From Pholis gunnellus (taxonomy: Eukaryota; Chordata; Actinopteri; Perciformes; Pholidae): a stretch of 64,000 bases of DNA. The stretch spans positions 19,751,287 through 19,815,286 of the forward strand of contig OU342821.1 of the NCBI GenBank assembly GCA_910591455.2. Reading direction: 5' to 3'. Shown one piece after another: positions 1 to 13,387 of this stretch (the stretch's first letter is position 1; the number at the start of each line of letters is the position of its first letter). The notes under the pieces were generated by a model. It was given only the letters and a program-made list of their open reading frames with translations, was not told where the DNA came from and made no database searches. The position numbers were made by a program, and so were the translations under genes.

Positions 1-1442
1 CCTCCTTCCAGCATCGTGCTGCCGCTGGAGCGCCGCGACCCGGGCTCCCCGAGGAGCGCGCTGGAGTGAAGGCTGCAGACATTCAGACAATCACAGTCAG
101 TGAGCTTTGAAAACAAGGACTTTAAAGAAATGAGTTGAATTGACTTGTTGATGTTTGACTTGTTTCACGACAGTTAATATGAAGGATCGCTCTGTTATAT
201 TTCTTCAAGTCATTATTTCTGACAATTTATGGACTAAATTCATCCACAATCCTCTGAAAATAAGACAAACTGTCAAGAAGAAACATACATTCATCACAGA
301 TAATACCGACTACCTTGTCATCATTAAACTTCCTTATTCTGTATATATCTACCTTATACTTCCATTTCATATTGTTGCTGTATCTTTGAACGTTACATTA
401 GACGTGCATTCGATGAGTTGTGTGAATGTGTATTCCTCTTTTGTCGACACGTTAACTGTGTGGATGCAAGAGCTCACTGGGATCTTAACAGACAATAAAC
501 TTTGTGTTGCTACTAAAAGAAACGAGTTCAACGTTTAACTTCGACAGTCGAGCATCTTAATCTTCCTCTAGATCAGGGGTGGCCAACCCGCGGCTCTTTG
601 CCCGGTTTCATGCGGCTCTTACGTTCATATCGAAGTTTGTATTTGTGTTTTTTTAATGTTCGTGTTCGCTTCGCTTGAGTTAAATACGGTATTTTCGTCA
701 AACGCGCATGTGCGGCCACAGATTACGTTCCTCGTCGACCCATTTAACGCCGAGACGGACTGTTTGAAAGCCCCGCTTTAAGTAAAAATGTAAAAGTCGG
801 ACAATTTACAAATATCCGTTGTATCGCGCAAGGCGGAGCTCCTCCCCGATCCGCACGCGCACACCTCCACCAGCGTATGTGACAGCAGCAGCAGCAGCCA
901 CCCTCCCCGCCGACGAAGAAGGAGCAGCAGCACCCCTGATATAGATGTTCGCTAAAGAAAATATCCCTACGCTCTCTGAAGCTAACCGCAGACAGTGGAC
1001 AGTACTTCAGTGGACAAGTGGCCGGATGCAGCTTCTGAATGAGCTGTGATAATACTAACGCGAGGTGAGCAGAGTTTAGAGAGTCAGTACGTTGCCTCAA
1101 AATGCTTATAAGACAATTTGATCAAAAACTAGACTAAAACTGTGAAGTCTGTGGGAGAGTTTTGCGTCGTCTCACCTGGACAGGAAGGCCTGGTGGTGTT
1201 TGATGGTGTCCAGCTCGTAGGTGGACGAGTCGCTGCGCTTGCGTAGGAGTTGTCTCTTGGGGTCGTCGGGCCCCGAGCAGCGGGGGATGTCGATGTTGCT
1301 GCGGCTGAGATGGCGGCTTCCTTCGAGGGACGGCGAGACGCTGTTTATGATGATACCCGGCGAGAGAAGGTCCGTGTCCTGAGAGACGGACACGGAAATG
1401 TCTCAACAACTATCGACCGGTTTGCCATGACATTTGGTACAG

Positions 1443-1478
<36 letters not shown>

Positions 1479-2728
1479 CCCTCAGGATGAATTGTCAGAG
1501 GGCTGAGACTGTTACCTGTACACTGATGGCGCTGCCCCGTCTGCTGCTGTTTTGGCTTTCTGACACCGTCACCGAGCTGCTGCACAGAGCATCAAACCCC
1601 AGGATTCCTCCAACACAGTCCCCGATAACACACACCTGCATTAAAGCACAACACACACATGAATCTGCTTCATCCGTACATGAATTGAGGAGAAAATATG
1701 AACCATCCAGGTTTACACACTGACCTGGCCGTTAAAAGACGCTCCCTCGAGAGACTTGACGAAGTCGCCGTACACCTGATTGGCTCGTAAGATGACCGTT
1801 GCAACGGCGTCCTGGTACTGCGGTGCGGCGGTAGCCAGCAGAGGCAGAGCAGCCAGCGGGATGTGGTCCTGACTGCTGGACAGGCAGCCCTCGTCGTAGC
1901 TGTAGGGGCTGAGACTGCAGAGCAGAGAGGAGGAGGAGGAGGAGGAGGAGGAGGAGGAGGAGGAGGAGGAGGAGGAGGAGGAGGAGGTGTTGTTATCTGT
2001 GTTTGACATCTGTGCACGCACTACAGCAGGTTATTTAAAAACAATGTTGTAATACTAAAGAGCAGCAGCTCACTTGGAGACTAGTGCGAACGCGTCGACA
2101 CACACGGCGGGACAGGGGACCATCCGGATGGCGATGCGGCCCATCGCTGCCGGGTAATGAACCCCCATCACCGTCTCAAAGGCTCCACTCAGCGTGTTCA
2201 GGTCTCCCTGCTTGCTGTTCTGTTCACCTGCAAAGAACAAAGTGGCAATGCTCAACAAACTGCAGGCACATGTGAAGTCAGGTGAAGAGTTAAAAGTATC
2301 TAAGTCTGTGTTTTAGTCTCCACCACCTCCCGAGGGAAATATCCGTCTCTTTAGCTGCTAAATGCTGCTCTATGTTCACCAGCTTGTCTCTAACCTGCCG
2401 TTATGCAGCTGGAAACGACGCTACAAAAACCTGTGACTGAAGCGAAAACAGTAACGTAAACCAAAACAATGAGCTGAAAGATGCTTTGACGCTCCGTCGA
2501 GCTGAAGAAAACTGCAGATTCAGGTGACAGTTCAACCCATTTCCCATTACATAGTCACCCACGGAGCTGGAACCTAGAATTGATGTTAGCAAGTGTGACT
2601 ATTATAGTGAAGTTGCAGGATTTGGTTGCAGCTGTACCAGAGCCGGTGTCCAGGATGTTGCCTCCGTGCAGGACCAGAACGAGGACGTGAGTTTTGGCCG
2701 ACTGGAGACACTGCTGAGACGAACAATC
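1..2728 (-). CDS. pitpnm2: pitpnm2 exons 9-14: lipase-like/DDHD-region exons
   Basis: Exons 2638-2728, 2084-2227, 1725-1914, 1516-1635, 1176-1378 and 1-72. HVLVLVLHGGNILDTG and VCVIGDCVGGILGFDALC resemble an alpha/beta-hydrolase fold in which the usual GxSxG nucleophile position reads GDCVG, so the serine is absent. That is also how I recall the family. SRHLSRSNIDIPR and RKRSDSSTYELDTIKHHQAF form the phospho-Ser-rich linker before DDHD. The last partial exon reads LHSSALLGEPGSRRSSGS and its acceptor lies at 73-74. Confidence 0.92.
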
Positions 2729-3491
2729 CTGCAGGTAAGAGGACAGAAGGAAGGAAGGAAGGAAACCGTGTTAACAGGGAGGAAGGACAGAGCAGATTAA
2801 AGAAACAAAAGGGGAAAAGATGCTAAAAGAAGCTTATGTGATTAGTCAAGTGACAGAAAAGTAATTTAAAAAAACGATTTTCTCTATTTTAAATCATTGT
2901 AAACTAAATCTCTTTGGGTTTATAAGTGTTGGTCAAACAAAATAAAGCAATCTGAAGACAAGCTTTTCTGACATTTTAATAAAATGAAGCAATAATGAAA
3001 CTATTCATTCACGGAGCGAACAAGTGTCGGCGGTAACGCTCCGTCCGGTTGCAATTCACCGAGAAGAAGACGATGTTTGATGTTGCGATCATTATTTCCA
3101 ATAAGTGCTCAACAGCCGTGTTTGATTTGAGATCACACGACCCCGAAGAAACGCAGGCAAGTACACAGAGTACACAGTGTACTGATACAAGTATCTGAAT
3201 TGAGACACAGCATTTGTTTTTGTAGTATTTCCTGCTGAAATTATGAATATTTAAGAGAGAGGATTGACACCGCTCTTCTGCCTGTGCGCTAAATGTGAAG
3301 CTACATCCAGCAGCCAGCTAGCTTAGCTTAGCATAAAGACAGTGTGAAAGCATGAGGGCCCTACGTTAATGGTTCAAGTGGTCCGTCTGATCTTTACTCT
3401 GGCAGCAGAAAGTGGATCCTGATTTCACTGCACTGGCAGGATGACTGAAAGCTAATGTAGGAGGAGGAGCGTTATCTAAGCTATTTAATTA

Positions 3492-3545
<54 letters not shown>

Positions 3546-6500
3546 GAATGAAATTAGATAAAAGTGAGTAAACTGTACCTCCATCTGCCTCTCCTCATTA
3601 CTCATCGCAGCGTACTCCCCGCCCGACTCCTGATACATCATTTCTGTGAAAAAGAAAAGACGATTTATTTGATCTTATTTCTCTCGGATGTGACCGTAAA
3701 AGCGTCCGGATCTAGAAACGATCACTGACCTTGTGCTTCGTCCACCTCCATCGTTCCTATCTTGTCCATCAGGTCGTTGGAGTTCCACTTGGTGATCTCT
3801 TTGGAAAACATCTCCTCGTTGTCAGAAAAGTCCTCTGTGAGAAACGCAGGTAATACAATTAATACAATTAATACAATTAATACAATTACTACAGGACACT
3901 TCTCCAGATCAACACAGTTTCTCATCCTGATGCTTCTCGTGGTTGTAAATATAGAACTTTCCTTCATTGTGTCAAACATTGGACAGAAGGTAACCGACGA
4001 GGAGGACAAACAGCTGCTGTGTGCAGCAGAGAACAGCTGTTTCTACGCGCCTCCTCCAGCTGACTTTAGAGAAAAACGTGATAAATTCAAAATATTTCCA
4101 GCCTCTTGATAGCGCTACGTTGTTATGTGAGTGCTCTGTTTATCTGGGTTTGAAACAGCCATGTTGTTATTTATGAACGATGAATGATCCTTCATTTCAT
4201 AACACGTTCTCCCATCACTGCGACGATTCGTTCAGGGAGATTGCCGGTGGAATCAGCCTCCTTAGATTGAATATTAGACCTCTATAAATCACCTCACCTC
4301 TATAAACGTGATGCTCCGATACGTCCACTCTTTATCGTTTCAATGCATTAACTTAACTAAAAGAAAAGCAGCTGAACTACGGCGTTTAAATGAGAACATA
4401 AAGCAGGAACATCAGGGTAACCTTGAGGTGCTGAGAGATATAATAAGAGTAAATGATCTAATCATGTCTGCAGGCCGTAAAGCCATAACGAAGCAGGAGG
4501 CACGACCGAAATATCATTTATAGCTCGATAACAACAATAGTGCATGTTTCAAACGCTGAACAAAGCCGGTGGCTAATGTGTCGTATATTATGCGTCACGC
4601 AGAGAGCGATGATTTTTACCGTGAGCGTCAAAGAACTCGTCGTCTGTGCTGTCCTCCGAGTCTCGGGCGATGCTCTGCATCCTCCACTCTGAGATGTTCT
4701 GGTGAGAAGGACTCCCTGTGGACACACGACACACAACAGGAGGTCGTGACGTTAAAAACACAGTTTGGATGTTTAGAAGTGTGGTTGTATAGATACACAA
4801 CTCCACGCTATATTTAGCATGTTTTCACCTCTTTAACTTGACGTCAAACAGACGTTTCTGAGGGAACTGAAGCTGTTATCTATGATCTCCACAAAGACAC
4901 CGGACTCCTTTGACAAAAGCAGTGATTCTACCTCTCAGGAGCTGCTGCTCTACTGCTGACTCGACCGGTTTGTCTGTATTTGTTATTGTGTGACTTTGGT
5001 GAATCTGAAAGGGTTAGTTTAAGATTCACCAGAGTCACACAACAACACGAACAAACCGAGCAGCAGCTCCTGTGTCCTGAGAGGTAGAATCAGTGAGTCT
5101 GGTGTCTCTGTAGAGATCATAGAGAACAGCTTCAGTGTCTGACATCAAGGTAAAGACGTGAAAACATTCTGAATATCGCGTTCACTTAAAGTGAAACACT
5201 GACTGTGGAGAAGAACCTCATACAAACATCACGACTGTCACTTTAATCTTAAAGAAATGACGAGCGGTTTTCCCAAAGCACGAAGCGGTCCTCACCGCCT
5301 CTCTTAGACGACCTGTTGGAGGACCTAGAGGACGTTGACCACTGCTTGGTGAGCTCCCCTCGTGTCTCCAGTGAATCTCCCAGATTTCCTCCTCCTCCTC
5401 CTCCGCCTCCTTCCGCCTCCGCGGCCGACCTCGCGGCCTCCGCTCCCTGCCCCTGGTCCTGGCCGACGGAGGAGCCGTTGTTCTCGGTTCCCCCGTGGGC
5501 CATCTTCTTCGCCAGAGCCAGCTGGGTCTCCAGCTCCAGCAGCCGGATGTCCTCGATGGTCAGGCCGTACCACTCGTCCTGCCAGCACCACGCCTGCCGG
5601 TGGGCTCGCACCATCACTTTACGCAGGCCTGCAAAGGACAGCGACGAGGGATTTATTGGCATTCTAGTGAGGAACAAATCGTACTTCTGCGACATAAATC
5701 AACTTAAGTGGATTAACCTTAAGAATATATCGTTAAAACAGAATGTCTCCACAGGTAGAAATGTCAGACAAAAGGTCCTGAGCAAAGGTGTGGGTTCAGT
5801 TTCAGACGTGAAGAGAGGCTGAAGTCTGAGCTCTTCAACCACACAAACAAAGGGAACGTCGTGGCAAATAATATTCATTATTAATGATGAGTGAGTGAGA
5901 AATGTGGCCCAGACGTCTGCTTTCTAACACAGAACACTTAGACCGAGATAATGCTTCAGCAGATCTACATCTCTACCCAGACCTGCAAGAATAAACAACA
6001 CAGGAAGTAAAGAAAGCGTGCAGAAGAAAGTTTAGATTAGTTTTATAAATAGAGTATTTACTAAAATCTAGTTTAATGTTTCACAAGTTTACTGCATCAA
6101 TCTGCTTATTTTGTTCTTTCTTAAAGAAAGATTTATAGATAATGATTACTTTTAGTTTTGAGTACATTTAGCTCATAATACTTCTACTTACATCACATTA
6201 TTTCGTCTTATAGTGTGGTTTTATTACTGTTTCTACTTTATGATGAACCACAGATGAATGAAAGCGCTCCGGTGTGGAGCACAGACGAGCAGACCGAGGA
6301 AGGTGAGTGTGAGGAATAGTAAGAGGACAGGTAAGAGCTCAGAGAAGGAGTCTGGCTCCGTGAGATAACCGGATTAATTTCCTGTTTCCCTGCTGTGATT
6401 TAAGACTGTTTACACTGAGCTCGCTCCCTCACAGCGTTTACTTCCAGGCTAATGAAGCAGCAGCTGCTCCGTCTTCTGTGGTCTAATCAACAGATCTTCA

Positions 6501-9500
6501 CCTCCACACACACATGCTTCAACACGGCTCCTCCTGTGTTGCATCAGCTCTACTCTGATGTATTAATCTCATCTGCATTAAACCTGATAATCACATTCAA
6601 GTTCTGACAAATTGTCTTTATTGTAGAGTGCGCTGGGAGGGTCTCTCCAGCTTTATTAACGTGTCAGCGGTTATTTCCACTGGATATTAATCTAATAACC
6701 TTTCTCTGTTTGCTAAGTTTGTCTTTTATTGCCGGGTTATCCGCTTTAATAAAGACCCGCGTGGGTTCATGAGCAGCCGGTGCTCGTTGGGTTCATCAAA
6801 AGGAAAGACGACGTTTCAAATCAAATCTTCTTTGACGGATTCTTTCAACCTTTCCGTCTCGTTTAGAGGATCCAGAGATTCCTCCGGTCCTCTGCTGTTT
6901 ATTGGGAAAGTATTTTTAGATATTTAATCAGGTTACGTCGTTAAGATCAAGATCAAGAATTACGCTGTAGAGAGAATATCAAATCTGTTTGAGTCATTGT
7001 TTACTTTCATTTCCATTAAAGCGATACTCCGGACCGGTGGAGGAAGGATTCACATTGATCCTTCTGTCTCTTTATGCTTATTATTATTACATTTTAGTAT
7101 TGGTTTAATGGTTTTAAAACCAATACTTTTATGTTTTTTTGGGGTTATCACTCACTTTCTGACACAATCCTGACTTTTCCAACGTCTTCATTCTTTATTT
7201 ATTCACTTTAATTAGATTTTAATTACTTTTTTAAATGTATTACTTATTTTCTGGAGACAAATCACGCAAAGGAAAGAAAGAACACTCTTAAGGACACACA
7301 CACTCTCTCTCACACACACTCACACACACACACACACCATGCGTCATACCTACCCACGTCGTGTATGAAGCGCTCGATCTTGGACTGCATGCCCCAGTAT
7401 CTGAACTCCACTTTGCAGAGCTTGTAGGCGCACATGACGGGACATTCACCGGGATCCTGGTTGATCTCCTCGATCCAGTCGTCTGACAGCGGGCCCCGCT
7501 TGGTCTTCAGCGACTGATAGAGTTTGGGGTCTTCTTCCACCAGGTACTCGTGAGGAGTGATGTAGTCCTTCACGATGTCTATGGGGTCTGCGAGGGAGCG
7601 AGCACACAAAACCATCATTAATCACATCAGACCGATGCAGGTGTGAGCAGCGGGCGTTAGCAGCCCAGATGTCACAACACCTGTCTGGGAAAAGGTGTGT
7701 GAGAGTTTTATGTAATCACTCCCTGCGGGGAATGTGTCTGCACATTTCTGCTGCACCCCCGGTGAATTTTAAGTATTCAGAGGCTCAACACGAGGACTGC
7801 CTCATTCTGCCTCGTTCTGCATCACACCGTCTGCATTTTCACCGCACATCACGCCGAGACGATGCGACTCCCGACGCTGCTTACGGCTAAACGTGCGAGT
7901 CTTTACAACGGCAGCGGCGGCGGCGGGCGTGACTTACCCACAGTCCTCTGTCTCTTTTCAGCAGAAGACATGTTGAAGACGTCCACTTGGTTTCCAGTGT
8001 CTGGTTTATAATACGTCTCGATGTCGATGGAGAACTTCTCCACAAAGGGACAGGTATACCTGAGGAACAACGCAGAAACACATGCTTAGAAGCAGCGATA
8101 CGTCTTTTGGATTTTATTATTATTTCTTCTATTTTATTCCATTTGTCTCTTTTGTGTCTCTTTGTTAGTTCCTGTCACTTGTCGCTGCTTGTTTGTTGTC
8201 CCCATAATTGTGTTTTTGCTTTCTATCACATAATAAAGAAAGAGAGAAGTGGATTCTACTGTTAATATAACGGAGTCAGATAAAGTTAAATGTATCGGGG
8301 GGAAAAGAAGAAGTCTGGATTTGTGTCCCTGAAGCACCTTCCTCCATCACTTTGGCAGTTTATGGGTGAAAATAATGAAACACCTGAAGGAATACACCAA
8401 GCTGTGAACATTTGGTCTATTAATCCACACAGTAGGTCATCTGCAGGACATAAAGAGATGATTATTCAGCTGAAATTGTTCCAAATAAAGAAAAGGCTCC
8501 ATCAGCAATATCAAGTGAGTGTTATTTCATCAATTCATGAATCTAGAAGTCATAAAATAAAAAACATTAACAATGTTTTACTACCAAGAGTTTAGTGTTT
8601 CTACTTTAAATAAGGCAGGCTGCCTAAAGTCACTTCATGTAATGTGTCTTTAAGTGTTTTCAGTGTCTGTTTGTTAGTGTGTGTGTGTGTGATGACTCCT
8701 CCTCCTCCTCCTCCTCCTCCTCCTCCTCCTCCTTCCTCACCGGGTCCGGGTGTAGGGGTAGGCGTTCCAGGACTCCTCCTCCACGCGGAGGGCGGCTTGA
8801 GGCAGAATGGCACAGAACCAGGACGGGATGTGTTTGCCGATGTGGTAGACCTTGTGTGTGTACTGACCCGATCCTCCGGGTCCGTCCTCGTAAGGCTTGT
8901 TCTCCAGGATCTCCACCCCGCTGCCCTCGCCACAGCTCTCCTCTCGGCTCTTTTTCTGCAAACAGACAGAAGGGAGGAGACGGAGGAGCCGCTTAGATTA
9001 ACAATACAAAACAAAAGTACCGTGTTGTCTTGTTTGGTTTGGTTTCATTCTATGAATTAGAGGTTCAACCCGCCTCCAAAAAACAAAGCAAATCCCTGAA
9101 TTTACATGAAATCTGTTCTTGTGCTTCTCAAGAGAAATATAAATGCTTTTCACTTAAAATCACATTTGTTTTCCTCAGACCTGAAACTTTATGATGATTA
9201 ATGTTGTGAACAAGAAGGAGCTGCAAACATTAATGCAGTAAGACTTTAAACGACAAATATATAAATGACTTTTTGTTTCGGAGGTTTTCTGGAAATAATA
9301 TTGTACTTTTCTGCTGCATCTTTGATTCCAGTGTTTGAGTAAAATAAATAAAAACAATCATAACGTAGTAACTGCAGCTGGGATCAGCAGATCTGTCAAA
9401 CGGTAAAGATGTTGAGAATCAGCTTTATTGTGCACATACAAAGAATCTGACTTCTTTCTTAATGTACTTACACATAAAACATGGGACAAAAAGAGCTGAA

Positions 9501-12500
9501 CAGAGAAAAGTTCAAAAAGTGTGTGTCAGTTCAAAAAGTGTGTGTGTCAGTATAAACCTCCACGCTGCATATACAGTATATAGACATCTTTATATATATA
9601 TATAAAGATGTCAGCAACAGATGATATATTAAAAAACACATCTAGCTTTTATGGCAGCGGCATCAGAGGGTTGATGTGCATATTCAGATATTTGGAACCT
9701 TTCCAGTGTAAAGTGCTACATCGGCCACCATTTGCATTTTAACCTCCACGAGTGAAGCTTGACACCGACAGGTGTAGGAGCACAGCAGCATTTCTATTTG
9801 TACTGCTTAGAGAGATTCTAGTGAGTAAATCGAGATGACACTGCAAAAGTGAGCCAATGCTAGAAAAACCCAACTCATCCAGCTCTGGTTGCCCGACAAA
9901 CATCCTCCCATCCTCCTCTTATCCTTCAACTTCAAATCAACCCCCCCGAGACCCTCTCGCAGCGCTGCTGTCTCTCCTCCGACTCTAGTCCGGCCATGTG
10001 GATCCCTCACGGAGCTGGATGGATGATGCAGCAGAGGCAAAGTGATGAGCTGGAGAGAAGAATAAAATGCTTCCGCACGGGGAAAAAAAAAGCAGAAGAA
10101 AGTGCTTTTCTTTTCATTCTTTCAGTCACATCCTCTTTATTCCTCCACGGCTCACTTTGCCTCGTAGTCGTCTCTCCTTCTAAACAATCAGGACTCTGTT
10201 CACTGGTTTAACGTCTGCTGATGAGTTCAGGACTCTTAGAACAGACTAACTGCGTAAAGAAGGTAAAATGTTGCTTTCCTTCTCTGATAAAAGGCAGCAG
10301 ACGGTTTCAACCCAACCGATCCGGTCACACTGAGCTGAGTCTGAAGCCCGATGCTCCACAGAGGCAGACTTGGATTACAGCATCAGTTGATAAAACACAC
10401 AACGTCTCCTTCAGAGGCTCTCTCTCTCAGACTGTGACCGCTAATGCTCCGTAGTTTAAAATCATCTCATTAAATCTTGAATCTGTGTTTGCAGAGGCCG
10501 CTGAGCTTTAATCTCACCGCTGAGGCGGTGGGACGACCGCGCGGTGGGATGTACTGTACGCCGCTGTCAGACGGGATGATTGAAAAGCTGTTTTATTCCT
10601 TCCATTGTAATGCGCTGCGGGTCGAGGAACAGCGCGATGCGAATGCAAATCGCGGCGATCATTATTAACAGCAAGAGTGGGGAGCTCGGGGTCAAGAATG
10701 AGAGCTCAGATTGAACACGGAGCTGTCTCTCCTGAAGACTTCAGGGAGGTGATATCAGTAATGAAGGTCAGAGGAGGCAAACAGCTGGAAAATTGCTGTA
10801 ATCTAGCAGGTAATGTAATTTATGTGAGGAGCTAAGGGCCTTAAATTACCCTCCTCGTGCCGGCTGCAGCGCAGGAGAGAGGATCTGAGTAGACCGCAGT
10901 CCTCCAGGGACTTTAAGCTTTATGAATCATGAAAACAACAGATATTCCAGCTCTTTGTTGTGTAGATGGTGTGATATATATCCTCTTGTATAATATTCCA
11001 ACAGTCAGAGACGAGCAAGACTGAAGATGGAGAGCCAAAGATGCAGTCGGCAGTTTTATTATATGTGGTAGTAAAACCTTCACTCAAAAACAACCGTCAC
11101 GTGCAAACCACAGCGGGAGCTTTTCTAAAGCGGAGGATGCTGCGTCCGCTGCTGAAGGTTGTGTTTTCTGGTGTTTGGCTGTCATCAAAATCAGACGAAC
11201 ACACACACACACACACACACACACTTGTTGAGGAATGAAAGAAGCCAGCAAGACTAAAGAGTGTACAGCAGCTCTGTCAGGCTGGACCTTGGAGCTAATT
11301 GCTAACGTTAGCATGCAAACATGCACACAATGACAAATAAATCAAAGAACCAACGGACATGAATGTCAGCAACCTCCGGTTCTGAAGAGTGAAGACAAAG
11401 CTTCATGTGTTAAAGCTGCATTCTCTCTAATGTCCACCAGGGGGCGACTCCTCTGGTTGTATAGAAGTCTATGAGAAAATGACTCTACTTCTCTCTTGAT
11501 TTATTACCTCAGTAAACATTGTAAACATGAGTTTATGGTCTCAATCTCTAGTTTCAAGTCTTCTTCAATACAGCATGATGTTCATTTAGTACATGATGGT
11601 CCATTTAGAGACAGACCATAAAGCAGAGGATGCTTTAGGGGCGGGGCTACACAGTGATTGACAGGCCTCATGACTTCTCACTGAGTCTACGCTCTGTGGC
11701 GGTATTTAGTGCTGACTGAGCAAAATTCGAAGGGGCAGCTTTTCATCTGAAATGAGGAGTTGAAGCTTCTATTTAGCGACAAATAGCCTAAACTGTACAC
11801 ACACACACACACACACACACTGCACACAACCTACTATTACTGCTTAAAGGAGTTCACTTTATGTGACAAACCCGTGGAGCTGTCCGTGGTGCTGAAGTAG
11901 CAGACGGATTTGTAATTGTGAGGTTTTCTGCCCCTCTGTAAGTTTCATCTTGGATCAATCATATTCTCTGTCCCGCCTGTTGTTAAAATGCTGAATGCTA
12001 AAGACATCTTCTACCGCTGACAGTTGTTGAGAACAGGAACTGCAGCTTCATGGTAAACATGCAGGAGAGGAAAGACTGAATATAAAGTTTACAGGTCTGT
12101 GTTTCAGAATAATCTCCTGAAACATTTAAGTTTCCTGGAAAGACTTGTGTGATTGGGTAATTATAGGGAAGAAGGAGAGTTTAATAATTTAATCAACTGT
12201 AATTCATTGTTGGGGGACCCTAGAGCGTCGATAGGCAAACATATAATTCAACTTATATAAAGAACAACATTATCAATAATAAATGTGTTATTAATTTGTA
12301 CCATACAACATTAGTGATACGAGGCAATCATTGAGATGTTCTTAAATGAAAAAGACTTGAATGTAATAAAAATCAGCGACGTGACGAACAAAGATCCACA
12401 CGAGGAAAGATTCAAACGAGAACTCCGACTGTTCAAGAGAAAGACGTGTGAGCTTGGTCTTCAGAAAGGCAGAAGAAGTTAAGAACAGCTGACAGGGAGA

Positions 12501-12793
12501 GAAAGAAAGCAGACTCATGTGACGAGCTGTGTGCAGAGACTCTGTGGAGTCATAACGGGGTCCGGCTCTGCTGAGGGTCTCGCTTCTGAGCGGCTCCTGA
12601 ATTATTCATGTGACACCGCAAGGTCAGCATAAACCCGGGTTCACCCCCCTCAGGCCCACAGTCCTACCGGAGCACCAGCAGAACCGCATGCAGCCGACGT
12701 TATCACCGGCTGTTGACGCGCACGCGCACGCGCACACGCACACGCACGCGCACACGCACACGCACACGCACACGCACACGCACACGCACACGC

Positions 12794-12846
<53 letters not shown>

Positions 12847-13207
12847 CTGTGCTTGCCTTTCACCTCATGCATCAAACCATCAGTTCAGTGGTTGAATAGA
12901 ACAGAAATGCAACGAGGATCCACACATAGTGAGACGTTACGCTGATAAAATAATAGAAAGAATAAAGTAGGAAAGTCTCACATACATCCCATAAAGAATC
13001 AACCATCATGTGTCATGTGTTGTGTTTAAACCATGAACACAGTGATGGAGACAGCGTGGCTCACTGGTTTCTAGAGATTCTTTAAAAGTAAAAAGATCTT
13101 CAGCAACACAGGTTCACGTTATTGTGTCCACCCCGTGTGCTGAGCATGTGGTGATAACTTAAAAGTGTTGTCAAGGTAACGCCGACTGCACCATCATGTC
13201 TGTCCAT

Positions 13208-13255
<48 letters not shown>

Positions 13256-13347
13256 CACAAACAAATGATGCCATGCTGCAGCTGATGTCACCAGTTACCA
13301 TGGTAACCAGCACTCAGCTGTGACGCTGAGGGGGGGGGGGGCTCCAG

Positions 13348-13387
<40 letters not shown>

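Noticed and set aside
1..69. Plus-strand reading that looks like a protein C-terminus ending in TGA, followed by an AATAAA near 495
   Set aside because: The minus strand reads LHSSALLGEPGSRRSSGS with a proper acceptor and the right phase, matching the next pitpnm2 exon. The plus reading is its shadow.
155..538. Plus-strand 127-codon open frame
   Set aside because: AT-rich intron DNA of pitpnm2 with no similarity or splice context.
5316..5822. Plus-strand 168-codon open frame rich in Pro and Ser
   Set aside because: Antisense of pitpnm2 exon 5 and its glycine repeat.
12610..12945. Long open frames of His-Thr, Cys-Val or Arg-Thr repeats
   Set aside because: They are translations of the CACG/CA microsatellite.
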